This document shows, in pieces, positions 1 through 6,274 of a DNA stretch of 24,584 bases (its first letter is position 1; each line of letters starts with the position of its first letter). Below the pieces are notes generated by a model that was given only the letters and a program-made list of their open reading frames with translations, ran no database searches and was not told the DNA's origin. The position numbers and the translations under genes are program-made. Location: positions 1 through 24,584 of the forward strand of contig DAOUML010000361.1 of assembly GCA_034411635.1 (NCBI GenBank), given 5' to 3'. This DNA comes from UBA8950 sp034411635 (GTDB lineage: Bacteria > Chloroflexota > Anaerolineae > Anaerolineales > Villigracilaceae).

Positions 1-13
1 CTGATATTCGTAG

Positions 14-31
14 GGCGACATTTATGTCGCC
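14..31. repeat. Small palindrome, REP-like unit 1
   Basis: GGCGACAT and ATGTCGCC form a perfect 8-bp stem around a 2-nt loop, preceded by GTAG. It belongs with the palindrome at 64-81: read on the appropriate strand both follow GTAG, then a short GC-rich stem containing GCGAC/GTCGC with a T/A-rich turn. No T-tract follows, so it is not a normal terminator. It lies downstream of the FkbM-type methyltransferase gene. Confidence 0.6.
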
Positions 32-63
32 TGAAAGCGAATTCTCAAATGCCTTACTCTAAA

Positions 64-81
64 CGCGACTTGAAAGTCGCG
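64..81. repeat. Small palindrome, REP-like unit 2
   Basis: CGCGACTT and AAGTCGCG form a perfect 8-bp stem around GA. On the minus strand the unit reads GTAG then CGCGACTTTCAAGTCGCG, in inverted orientation to the unit at 14-31. A degenerate relative starts near 6200 (GTAGCGCGATTTTCAATC). It sits just downstream of the methyltransferase stop codon at 101 and has no T-tract. Confidence 0.6.
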
Positions 82-100
82 CTACGGTAAGCAGTTACAA

Positions 101-964
101 TTAAATTTTGTCTATCTCCGCAATCAGGTAGGCTTTCCAGCCGAGTTGTTCGGGAGTTTCGATGAGGGGATAGCCGGGCGACATTTCGCGCAGGCGGTAT
201 CCGGCATCGGTGAGGGTGCGCCAGGCGACTTGCTCAGATTCAGGGCCGTGCAATTCGAGCAACAGCAGCGGATGGTGTTCGCGCAAAATGCGCTTCATGC
301 CAGGCAGGGCCAGCACTTCGCCGCCTTCAATATCCATTTTGACAATTTGCGGAGCGGGATTGCCATGCTGGTAGACGAATTCATCCAGTGAAACGCTCGA
401 AACACGGATTTCGGCCTGATACTGCTCCTCAGGCCGCCCGGCAGACCCGGCAACTTTGCCCATGCCAACCGATTGGTGAACGTAAAAGGTCAGTTCGCCG
501 CTCTGATCAGCAACGGCTTGCGGGAGGAGATGGATGCGCTCTTCGAGGCCATTCAGGCCGATATTGGCGCGGATGCGTTCGATATTGGCGGGCAGGGCTT
601 CGAAGGCGAAAACCTTTCCGCTGGGGCGGATGGCGTGAGCCAGCAACATGGAAACGTAACCAATGTTCGCGCCCACGTCGTAAATAATCATGCCGGGGCG
701 CGCAAATTCGCGCACTGCTTCGGCCAGTTCGGGTTCGTAGGTGCCGAGCCAGCGGCTTTTTTCGGCTTTCAGGTTGAGCAGGATTTTGTATCCGCGCAGG
801 TCTCCGGCGGCGATTTCCACTTCGCTCAGGCCATCTGTAACAGATGCGTTAATAGAGCCGCGAATGAGACGCGCCAGGGGCGGAAAGCGATAAAGCCCCT
901 GCTTGAGCGGCAGGGGCAGGAATCGGGCTGCGGCAGAGAAGATGGGAAAGAATTTTTTTTTCAC
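101..964 (-). CDS. FkbM family SAM-dependent methyltransferase
   Basis: A 287-residue protein with a Rossmann-type methyltransferase core. The SAM-binding loop is seen as IIYDVGANIGYVSMLLAHA (about residues 93-111). The FkbM signature follows: VSLDEFV, then IVKMDIEGGEVLALPGM near residues 206-222. FkbM proteins are usually O-methyltransferases acting on sugars or polyketides, but no substrate can be assigned here. The start codon is GTG (minus strand of 962-964) with no good ribosome-binding site, and no better ATG lies nearby. It is 35 nt downstream of the membrane-protein gene ending at 1000 and is probably co-transcribed with it. No glycan-biosynthesis neighbours are present, so the role is open. 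Confidence 0.85.
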   Translation of the reverse strand: MKKKFFPIFSAAARFLPLPLKQGLYRFPPLARLIRGSINASVTDGLSEVEIAAGDLRGYKILLNLKAEKSRWLGTYEPELAEAVREFARPGMIIYDVGANIGYVSMLLAHAIRPSGKVFAFEALPANIERIRANIGLNGLEERIHLLPQAVADQSGELTFYVHQSVGMGKVAGSAGRPEEQYQAEIRVSSVSLDEFVYQHGNPAPQIVKMDIEGGEVLALPGMKRILREHHPLLLLELHGPESEQVAWRTLTDAGYRLREMSPGYPLIETPEQLGWKAYLIAEIDKI

Positions 965-999
965 GAGTGGGTTTGGGGCGCAAGCGGTTGTCGATTTTC

Positions 1000-1695
1000 T
1001 CAGGGTTGCGGGGCGGGTGGTTGCGGTTCAACCGGAGCAGCGTTCGGGCTGATGCGAATATCGTCACCAAGATTGTTGACGGCATTTTCCAGCACTTTTT
1101 CACCAACCAGGTTCATCAGTGAAAGGCCGAGCAGGAGCGATTTAACGCGGTTGTGCATGGGGGAGTTGGTGAGCAGGGCCACTTTGCGGGCGAATTGATC
1201 TTGCTCTTCGGCGCTGAGATTTTGCAAAAGGCCAAAACAGTAGGCAGGCAACGGACGGGCGGCCTTGTCGAAATCAATGTTGTGCATGATTTTGCTGACG
1301 GCAATGGCACGTTGCTGGGCGCGCTTGCGATCTACGGCGCGATCGACGGAACCGAGCAGGATATCGAGAAAATTTTTCAGTCCGATGGAGACTGTTTCAT
1401 CACCAACTTGCACATTCCAGAGCGATGCGCGCAAGAGGGCCATCGCGCCAAACCCGGCCACCAGCACCTGGGTCCAGGATGCGCGTGTACCTTGCAGACC
1501 AAAGTCCCATTCAAAAGCGCGGACACTGAGCAGGGCGATGACAGAAGCCAGGGCATTGACAAACAAGTAAAACAGGCTGGGAATGGTCCATAAAACGCTG
1601 TACGGTTTGTCACGGTAGCGAGAAATGATGTCGGTGATGCCAACAAGCAACCCAATTGCGGCGACGGTCAGCCATTCGTACCAGAGGATATTCAT
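1000..1695 (-). CDS. Membrane protein of unknown function, translationally coupled
   Basis: A 231-residue protein not matched to a named family. Three hydrophobic segments are visible: about residues 4-20, 35-58 and 74-92. A hydrophilic, largely helical part follows with a basic patch (VDRAVDRKRAQQR), and the C-terminus is proline-rich (APVEPQPPAPQP). Topology suggests an N-terminal membrane anchor with a cytoplasmic helical domain. Its ATG shares one base with the TAA stop of the preceding gene (TAATG at 1693-1697), so the two products are probably made in a fixed ratio and may interact. No function is assigned. Confidence 0.8.
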   Translation of the reverse strand: MNILWYEWLTVAAIGLLVGITDIISRYRDKPYSVLWTIPSLFYLFVNALASVIALLSVRAFEWDFGLQGTRASWTQVLVAGFGAMALLRASLWNVQVGDETVSIGLKNFLDILLGSVDRAVDRKRAQQRAIAVSKIMHNIDFDKAARPLPAYCFGLLQNLSAEEQDQFARKVALLTNSPMHNRVKSLLLGLSLMNLVGEKVLENAVNNLGDDIRISPNAAPVEPQPPAPQP

Positions 1696-2024
1696 TAGTG
1701 TTTGTCCTCCTCATCGTCGTCATCGTCAGACATGGAAATTGCCCAGCGTTGTCCTTCTTCTGTCAGTTCGATAAGGCTGCCTTCGTCGTCATCGTCGATG
1801 CGAATTAACCCGGCGGCGCTAAGTTCTTCAAGGCCGTAATTGAATTCCTTGAACGATGCGCGAATATGGGTGAGAACAGTTTCTACACGGGCTTCGTGGG
1901 TATGTGAAAGGTAACGAACAATTTGGATTGAGGTGTGGTTGGGCGCGCCTTTACTTTTCATGGCGCGATTGACACTCTCTAAAAAGGTGTCAAAATCATC
2001 CTGGGGAAGGTTTCCTTTGTCCAT
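1695..2024 (-). CDS. Small acidic winged-helix-like protein
   Basis: The chosen start gives 109 residues beginning MDKGNLPQDDF. GAGGAG lies 6 nt upstream of this ATG, whereas a longer reading to 2087 lacks a comparable site. The centre (ILTHIRASF-like helix, LEELSAAGLIRIDDDDEGSLIELTEEGQRWA) has the helix-then-wing pattern of small winged-helix or MarR-like folds. The C-terminus is strongly acidic (SMSDDDDDEEDKH), and so is the wing loop (DDDDEG), which is odd for a DNA binder. It may instead be a protein-binding or anti-regulatory partner of the overlapping membrane protein. Function is unknown. Confidence 0.75.
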   Translation of the reverse strand: MDKGNLPQDDFDTFLESVNRAMKSKGAPNHTSIQIVRYLSHTHEARVETVLTHIRASFKEFNYGLEELSAAGLIRIDDDDEGSLIELTEEGQRWAISMSDDDDDEEDKH

Positions 2025-2108
2025 AGAACTCCTCGTGAATGCTTTTATTTTGGAACATAAATTTACAAGTTTGGCGCTCTGCGCCACGAACGAAACAGGC
2101 TTGCTTTT

Positions 2109-2137
2109 ATTCTATCTTTTGCGCGGAGGCAAGTCAA
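2109..2137 (-). promoter_or_regulatory. Sigma-70-type promoter for the 2024-to-101 operon
   Basis: On the minus strand TTGACT (2137-2132) and TAGAAT (2114-2109) are separated by exactly 17 nt, close to consensus. The predicted start of transcription near 2102 leaves a leader of about 78 nt. That leader contains a short TGGCGC/GCGCCA hairpin at 2072-2086. Confidence 0.65.
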
Positions 2138-2143
2138 GCAGGG

Positions 2144-3454
2144 TTAATGCTTTCGACGAACTTTTAAGCGCAGGCCTTTGATTTCAACAACTTCAACATC
2201 CTGTCCTTTTTTGATGCGCTTTTCGCCTTCGGCCAGTTCGGCGCTCCATTGCTCACTATGAACGAGAACCTGGCCGGCAGGGCCAATATCGCTGAGGGCG
2301 ATACCGGTTTTTCCGGCTAGCGATTCGCGTCCGGCGCGTTGAGGGGCGCGCAAGGCGCGTAGCACGAACCCAAGAATGACAACGAAAGCCGCCCCGGTCA
2401 ACACGGCAGTGCCGACAACCAGCGGAATGGAAACCCGCTGAAAGGAAGGAACGCCGGGAGAATTGAACAAAACCAATGCGCCCACAATAAAAGAAATTAC
2501 CCCGGCAACGGTCAACGCCCCCATGGTTGGCGTTTGCACCTCCAAAAAGAAAAGGACGAAGGCAAGTACCAAAAAGATGACCCCAAACCAGTTAACAGGC
2601 AAGACGCCAAATCCGTAGGCGGCCAGCAGCAAGCAGGATACGCCAATAAACCCGGCCACCCAACCACCCGGGCTGGAAATTTCAATCAGGATGGCTTGCA
2701 CGCCAATCGTCACCAACAAAAAAACGATATTGGGGTTGACAAGGATATCAAGCAACTGCTCGATAAACGACATGCCGAATTCATCAATAACAGCATTTTC
2801 GGTGTTGAGCGCGCGCGGGCCATCCGACATTTGTACCTGAAATCCGTTTAATTGGGTGAGCAGGTCGGCCAGGTCATTGGCGATAAAATCGACCAGCCCG
2901 ACCTGGATGGCTTCATTGGCTGAAACGGCTTTTGCAATTTCGATCATATCTTCAGCCAGGGCAACTGCTTCAGGCGAACGGCTCTCGGTCAGGGCGCGTA
3001 CCTGGGCGCGCAGGGCTTCTTTCTGTTTACGCTCCAGCGTTTCGGCCATGTCCTGCCCGTCGCCACTGATGGGGCTGGCCGCGCCGATGATGGTTTCCGG
3101 GGCCATGGCTGAAGCATGGGCGGCAATAGTCATCACGGCGCCGGCGCTGCCTGCCGTCCCGCCGCGCGGACTGACATAAACGACCACCGGCACTTCACTG
3201 GCGCGAATGGCCTGCACAATGATTTCCATTTCGCTAATTAACCCGCCAGGCGTGTTGAGTTTTATGACCAGTAATTCTGCGTTGCGCTGTTCTGCGGTTC
3301 TGATGCCGCGCAGAATGTATTCCTTCATCGCAGGGGCCACCACGCCTTTGGCGTCTAACACAACCACCAGCGGCGCGCCCGTTTGGGCCTGAGTCGGTTG
3401 GAGGAAGAGCGAAAGAGCAGCCAGGGCAATAACAAAAATGCGTAAAAGTTTCAT
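2144..3454 (-). CDS. NfeD/ClpP-class membrane-bound serine protease
   Basis: A 436-residue protein with the full long-form NfeD layout. A signal peptide covers about residues 1-24. A ClpP/SppA-like protease domain spans about 28-220: LNTPGG at 67-71, the nucleophile Ser103 in GTAGSAGAVMT, and a candidate catalytic Lys at 143 or 145 in ERKQKEALR. A multi-TM region lies at about 240-370, and a C-terminal OB-fold NfeD domain (TGIALSDIGPAGQVLV to KGLRLKVRRK) follows. Characterised archaeal relatives cleave stomatin C-termini in a Ser/Lys mechanism. The usual stomatin/SPFH partner gene is not adjacent here. GGAG lies 9 nt before the ATG, supporting this start, and a TATAAT sits at 3486-3481. Confidence 0.9.
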   Translation of the reverse strand: MKLLRIFVIALAALSLFLQPTQAQTGAPLVVVLDAKGVVAPAMKEYILRGIRTAEQRNAELLVIKLNTPGGLISEMEIIVQAIRASEVPVVVYVSPRGGTAGSAGAVMTIAAHASAMAPETIIGAASPISGDGQDMAETLERKQKEALRAQVRALTESRSPEAVALAEDMIEIAKAVSANEAIQVGLVDFIANDLADLLTQLNGFQVQMSDGPRALNTENAVIDEFGMSFIEQLLDILVNPNIVFLLVTIGVQAILIEISSPGGWVAGFIGVSCLLLAAYGFGVLPVNWFGVIFLVLAFVLFFLEVQTPTMGALTVAGVISFIVGALVLFNSPGVPSFQRVSIPLVVGTAVLTGAAFVVILGFVLRALRAPQRAGRESLAGKTGIALSDIGPAGQVLVHSEQWSAELAEGEKRIKKGQDVEVVEIKGLRLKVRRKH

Positions 3455-3599
3455 GTTTTTCTCCAGTAAATGTTAAATTGATTATATCCCGGCTCGGTTA
3501 ACAAAACATAAACTTTTACAACCCATAATTTATCTTCTCAATAATTCGGGAGAAACAATCTATAGCGCAGCCACGTCGCAGGCCGCAACCAACGGTTGC

Positions 3600-3633
3600 T
3601 ATACCCGTCCCGGTCACACATTGCGCTTTTTAT
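3600..3633 (+). repeat. Dispersed palindromic repeat, copy 1 (half element)
   Basis: The sequence begins TATACCCGTCCCGGT and continues CACACATTGCGC then TTTTTAT, matching the copies at 6089-6152 and 10072-10131. The left arm GGTCACACATTGCGC (3612-3626) is intact. The right arm expected about 19 nt later is absent, so this copy is truncated and cannot fold like the others. Confidence 0.7.
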
Positions 3634-3760
3634 GTAACTACCTACCCTCACCCTGCCCATCTACCACTTCGTGGCACACGTCCCAAAGGGAGATGGAAAC
3701 GGATACAAAAAGCGGATTTTTATGCTGAATTAGAAGCGTTGGGGTTGCTTGCAGAAATAC

Positions 3761-3797
3761 GATACCCCGCTATATCTTGTGGATATAGCGGGGTATC
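3761..3797. repeat. Perfect 16-bp inverted repeat
   Basis: GATACCCCGCTATATC (3761-3776) and its exact complement (3782-3797) flank the loop TTGTG. Neither strand has a T-tract after the stem, so it is not a standard intrinsic terminator. It could act as a 3' stability stem for the NYN transcript or be a remnant of a mobile palindrome. Confidence 0.7.
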
Positions 3798-3859
3798 TTG
3801 AGGGGGAGGGACACCACCACAGGTCAGCACGGGGGGGGCATGCAAACCCTTTTCGGTGG

Positions 3860-3896
3860 ATAACATCCGGGCTACCAATAAAAGGACGGATGTTAT
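3860..3896. repeat. Inverted repeat downstream of the NYN gene
   Basis: ATAACATCCG (3860-3869) pairs with CGGATGTTAT (3887-3896) across a 17-nt loop. It is 47 nt past the NYN stop codon on the minus strand. No T-tract follows on either strand, so termination is possible but not supported. Confidence 0.45.
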
Positions 3897-3942
3897 GCAG
3901 TTAATATACACCAAATCAGGTCTTATTTGCATTAATTTCTTA

Positions 3943-4434
3943 TTAGAGTTTTCGCTTGCCTTTGCCTGCCTTTGTAGAAAATATTTCCAACCACTCGTCC
4001 ACTTCGGCAGGGGAGATGGCAGGGTCTTTTATTGGCGAGGAAACCGGGTTGGTACGCAACGTCTCCAGTACCTGGGCAGCGAATTGCTCGGAGGAAATCA
4101 CCTCGGCCCCAAGAGACCGCGCTTCGGCTTGAATCTGACGGTCGGAGGTGACTACGCTCCAGTTGCGGGCGGATCGCCCCAGAGCGCGCAACCGGCGAAC
4201 GATGGCGGAATCTGCCGTCTGGCCGGCGCGGATGAAGTGGGCTTTGATCAGGCCGATTTTGCGGGAGCCGGACTGGGCTTCGGGCGCGCCATCGAAATAA
4301 ATTTCGAGGCCGGTTTTACGGCTCAGGTTGCAGAATCGGTTGAGGCGTTCGATGAGTTCCTGTTCGTCATCCAGAGAATCGAGACGTAAGCCGATTTTTG
4401 GAATGAGATTGTGTCCATCAATCAAAAATGGCAT
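3943..4434 (-). CDS. NYN (PIN-like) domain protein, YacP-like putative RNase
   Basis: A 163-residue single-domain protein. The N-terminus MPFLIDGHNLIPKIG carries the invariant Asp (residue 6) and Asn (residue 9) of NYN domains. Further acidic and polar positions follow: LEIYFDGAP, TADSAIVRRL and VVTSDRQIQAEARSLG. These fit the metal-binding pocket of PIN/NYN nucleases. YacP (Rae1) is a ribosome-associated endoribonuclease in Bacillus, and this protein has that size and motif order. It starts 14 nt after the stop of the eight-TM protein, so the two form an operon. There is no obvious ribosome-binding site before the ATG, suggesting dependence on translation of the upstream gene. RNase activity is inferred. 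Confidence 0.85.
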   Translation of the reverse strand: MPFLIDGHNLIPKIGLRLDSLDDEQELIERLNRFCNLSRKTGLEIYFDGAPEAQSGSRKIGLIKAHFIRAGQTADSAIVRRLRALGRSARNWSVVTSDRQIQAEARSLGAEVISSEQFAAQVLETLRTNPVSSPIKDPAISPAEVDEWLEIFSTKAGKGKRKL

Positions 4435-4448
4435 GGGATGACGTTCTT

Positions 4449-6035
4449 TTAGCGCAAAGTAGGTTGTTCTTTTAGAAATTCAGCGGCCTGGACGGTTTGC
4501 AGGTTGTATTTTGCGCGGATTTGCTCAATGAGGCTGTTTGCCAGCGATTCGCCAGAAATGCGCGCCACCAGTAAGCGGGCTGTTTCAAGCAATTCAGGCA
4601 ATGCTTTTTTTATTTGCTCGTAGGTTAGTTTGCTGGTATCCAAACTATTGGGGTGCATTCGGATTTTCCAGCCCTTTTCCTGGGCCTTTTTTTCCAGGTC
4701 TGAGAAGAAGGTGTCGGTAAACAGGCTGCCGCCTTCGGCCAGTACATGGTTGTAAATGGCGGTGAAATAAGGTTGGTAATAGGCCAACAGGAATTTTTTT
4801 CGCTCTTCTTGTTCAATTTCGTCGACGCCGGTTTTGTTGAGGAGAGAGCGCACCATGCCTTTGTCGTAAGCATCGAGATCGGGCTGGTCTGGGTTTAATT
4901 CTGCGTGTAAACGGGCCAGAAAGAGCGCGCCAGAATATTGTTTTTGGGGGTTAAGGACGACGATGCCAGAAAGCCGCAGGGTTTGAAGGCCATGAGCGGT
5001 GCTAACCTGAAAAGGTTTTTCGGCCAGGAATCCGTTTTCGTAGATTTCTTTCAAAATATGGCGCTGGTCCTCCTGCGAAAGACCGAGGGCTTTGGCGATA
5101 TGTTTGCCAACGGCATCACCTGTTGAATAAAATCGGACGTAGGTTCGGCTGTTATAGATAACGGTATCGTCGCCTTTTGTAGAAAGAACGAGATAGGTAT
5201 TGGGGTAGGCGGGCGGTTCTTTGACCTGTTCAATAATCGGCGCGTAGGCTACGCGCAGGGCATTGACTTCCTGCAAGGCGAAAAACCATAACAGGAATGC
5301 GAGGTTATACGGCACATCGACGCCAAAAACGCTGATCGGGTTGGTCTGGTTATACAATTCTATGCGAATGGTGTAGGCATAAATTACGTCGGCAATGCCA
5401 ATCAGCCCAAAACCGGCGGCGATCAACAACCAGGATTTCCCATAATGCCCCTCTTGATATGAGAATAAAATCTGTAACACCAGCAAAAGCAGCGAGAGCG
5501 TGAAAAAGGGATAGAGAATGCTGATAAAGCCTTCAAGCAAGACCACGAGCTGGCTTTCTCGAATGACAGGAATGATAACAAAAAAGAGCATGAAAATCGA
5601 TAGCGGCACAGAAATTGCCCAAAGCGCGCGGCGCTGGGCCACGCTCATCTTTTGCGGTAGCGAACGCAGACGCTTCCAGAGGGCAAACAAAATCGCGGCA
5701 TAGCCACCCAGCCAGAAGAAATCGGCCAGGGATGGGTACGGCACTTCTTCCAGAACAATGGTCGCAACTGCCCACCAGATTTCTGCCAGACTCCACAGCG
5801 TCCAACCGACGGCGAGGCCCAACCACAAGATTTGTTGCTCTTCAAATTTATTTTGCAGCCAGAGCAACCAGGCCAGGATGGTGATACCCACCGCAAGCGG
5901 AATCACGATGAAATTATTAAGACTGACAATAAATTCATCACCCCCAACATGAAAAAGATTAAGGACGATGTAAATAAATACGGCCAACAAGCCGAGCATT
6001 TTTTTTGGGGATTCAATAATATTCATCAGAGTCAT
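4449..6035 (-). CDS. Eight-TM sensor-like protein with PAS-like domain
   Basis: A 528-residue protein with no named family recognised. About eight hydrophobic helices cover residues 14-265. A mixed alpha/beta region follows at about 275-375 (NTYLVLSTKGDDTVIYNSRTY... to SGALFLARLHAEL), which looks PAS-like. The remaining C-terminal part is mainly helical (YFTAIYNHVLAEGG to about 528). No histidine kinase, GGDEF or HTH output motif is seen, so any signal must pass to a partner. AGGGAG lies 9 nt before the ATG used here; an internal Met at residue 4 is an alternative. It leads an operon with the NYN protein. Confidence 0.8.
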   Translation of the reverse strand: MTLMNIIESPKKMLGLLAVFIYIVLNLFHVGGDEFIVSLNNFIVIPLAVGITILAWLLWLQNKFEEQQILWLGLAVGWTLWSLAEIWWAVATIVLEEVPYPSLADFFWLGGYAAILFALWKRLRSLPQKMSVAQRRALWAISVPLSIFMLFFVIIPVIRESQLVVLLEGFISILYPFFTLSLLLLVLQILFSYQEGHYGKSWLLIAAGFGLIGIADVIYAYTIRIELYNQTNPISVFGVDVPYNLAFLLWFFALQEVNALRVAYAPIIEQVKEPPAYPNTYLVLSTKGDDTVIYNSRTYVRFYSTGDAVGKHIAKALGLSQEDQRHILKEIYENGFLAEKPFQVSTAHGLQTLRLSGIVVLNPQKQYSGALFLARLHAELNPDQPDLDAYDKGMVRSLLNKTGVDEIEQEERKKFLLAYYQPYFTAIYNHVLAEGGSLFTDTFFSDLEKKAQEKGWKIRMHPNSLDTSKLTYEQIKKALPELLETARLLVARISGESLANSLIEQIRAKYNLQTVQAAEFLKEQPTLR

Positions 6036-6088
6036 GACATCGCGCTCCCTGGGTTGGCCTTCTTATTTTCTCACAAAAAATATGCTTG

Positions 6089-6152
6089 ATTATACCCGTC
6101 CCGGTCAACAAATTGCGCTTTTTATAAAAACATGAACGCACAATTTGTGACC
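6089..6152 (+). repeat. Dispersed palindromic repeat, copy 2
   Basis: The element starts GATTATACCCGTCCCGGT in flanking context. The arms GGTCAACAAATTGCGC (6103-6118) and GCACAATTTGTGACC (6138-6152) pair with one bulge and one mismatch around a 19-nt loop that is nearly the same as in copy 3 (TTTTTATAA...TGAAC). On the minus strand the left edge reads TATAAT (6094-6089), correctly placed to serve the gene starting at 6035. Confidence 0.75.
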
Positions 6153-6227
6153 ACGAAGGGATAAAACGCAGATACTTCGGCATGGTGAACACAGCCTGCC
6201 GTAGCGCGATTTTCAATCTTCGTTTAC

Positions 6228-6265
6228 AAAAAGACATCCGAAGCGAAAATCGCTTCGGATGTCTT
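6228..6265 (-). terminator. Intrinsic terminator of thrS
   Basis: A perfect 15-bp stem (AAGACATCCGAAGCG with its complement) encloses a 5-nt loop. On the minus strand it is followed by a short T-run. It begins 9 nt after the thrS stop codon at 6275. Confidence 0.8.
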
Positions 6266-6274
6266 GAAAAACCG

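Larger units (their letters stand above)
3455..3942. other. 488-nt gene-free stretch rich in hairpins and repeats
   Basis: No convincing reading frame is present. In order it holds: a TATAAT for the nfeD-type gene within a possible diverged repeat copy (3479-3505); a GCAACC-aac-GGTTGC hairpin (3585-3599); a half copy of the dispersed CCCGTCCCGGT repeat (3600-3633); a perfect 16-bp hairpin (3761-3797); a run of eight Gs (3831-3838); and an inverted repeat (3860-3896). It lies between the 3' end of the NYN gene and the 5' end of the NfeD gene. Confidence 0.6.

Noticed and set aside
473..1198. 241-residue plus-strand frame opposite the methyltransferase and membrane-protein genes
   Set aside because: Spans two real minus-strand genes in antisense and has no plausible start site.
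3831..3838. Run of eight Gs as a phase-variable promoter tract
   Set aside because: It is not placed between promoter elements of any gene; the nearest starts are at 3454 and 4434 on the minus strand.
3720..3932. 70-residue minus-strand frame in the gene-free stretch
   Set aside because: It runs through the perfect hairpin and inverted repeat, has no ribosome-binding site and has low-complexity content; more likely chance.
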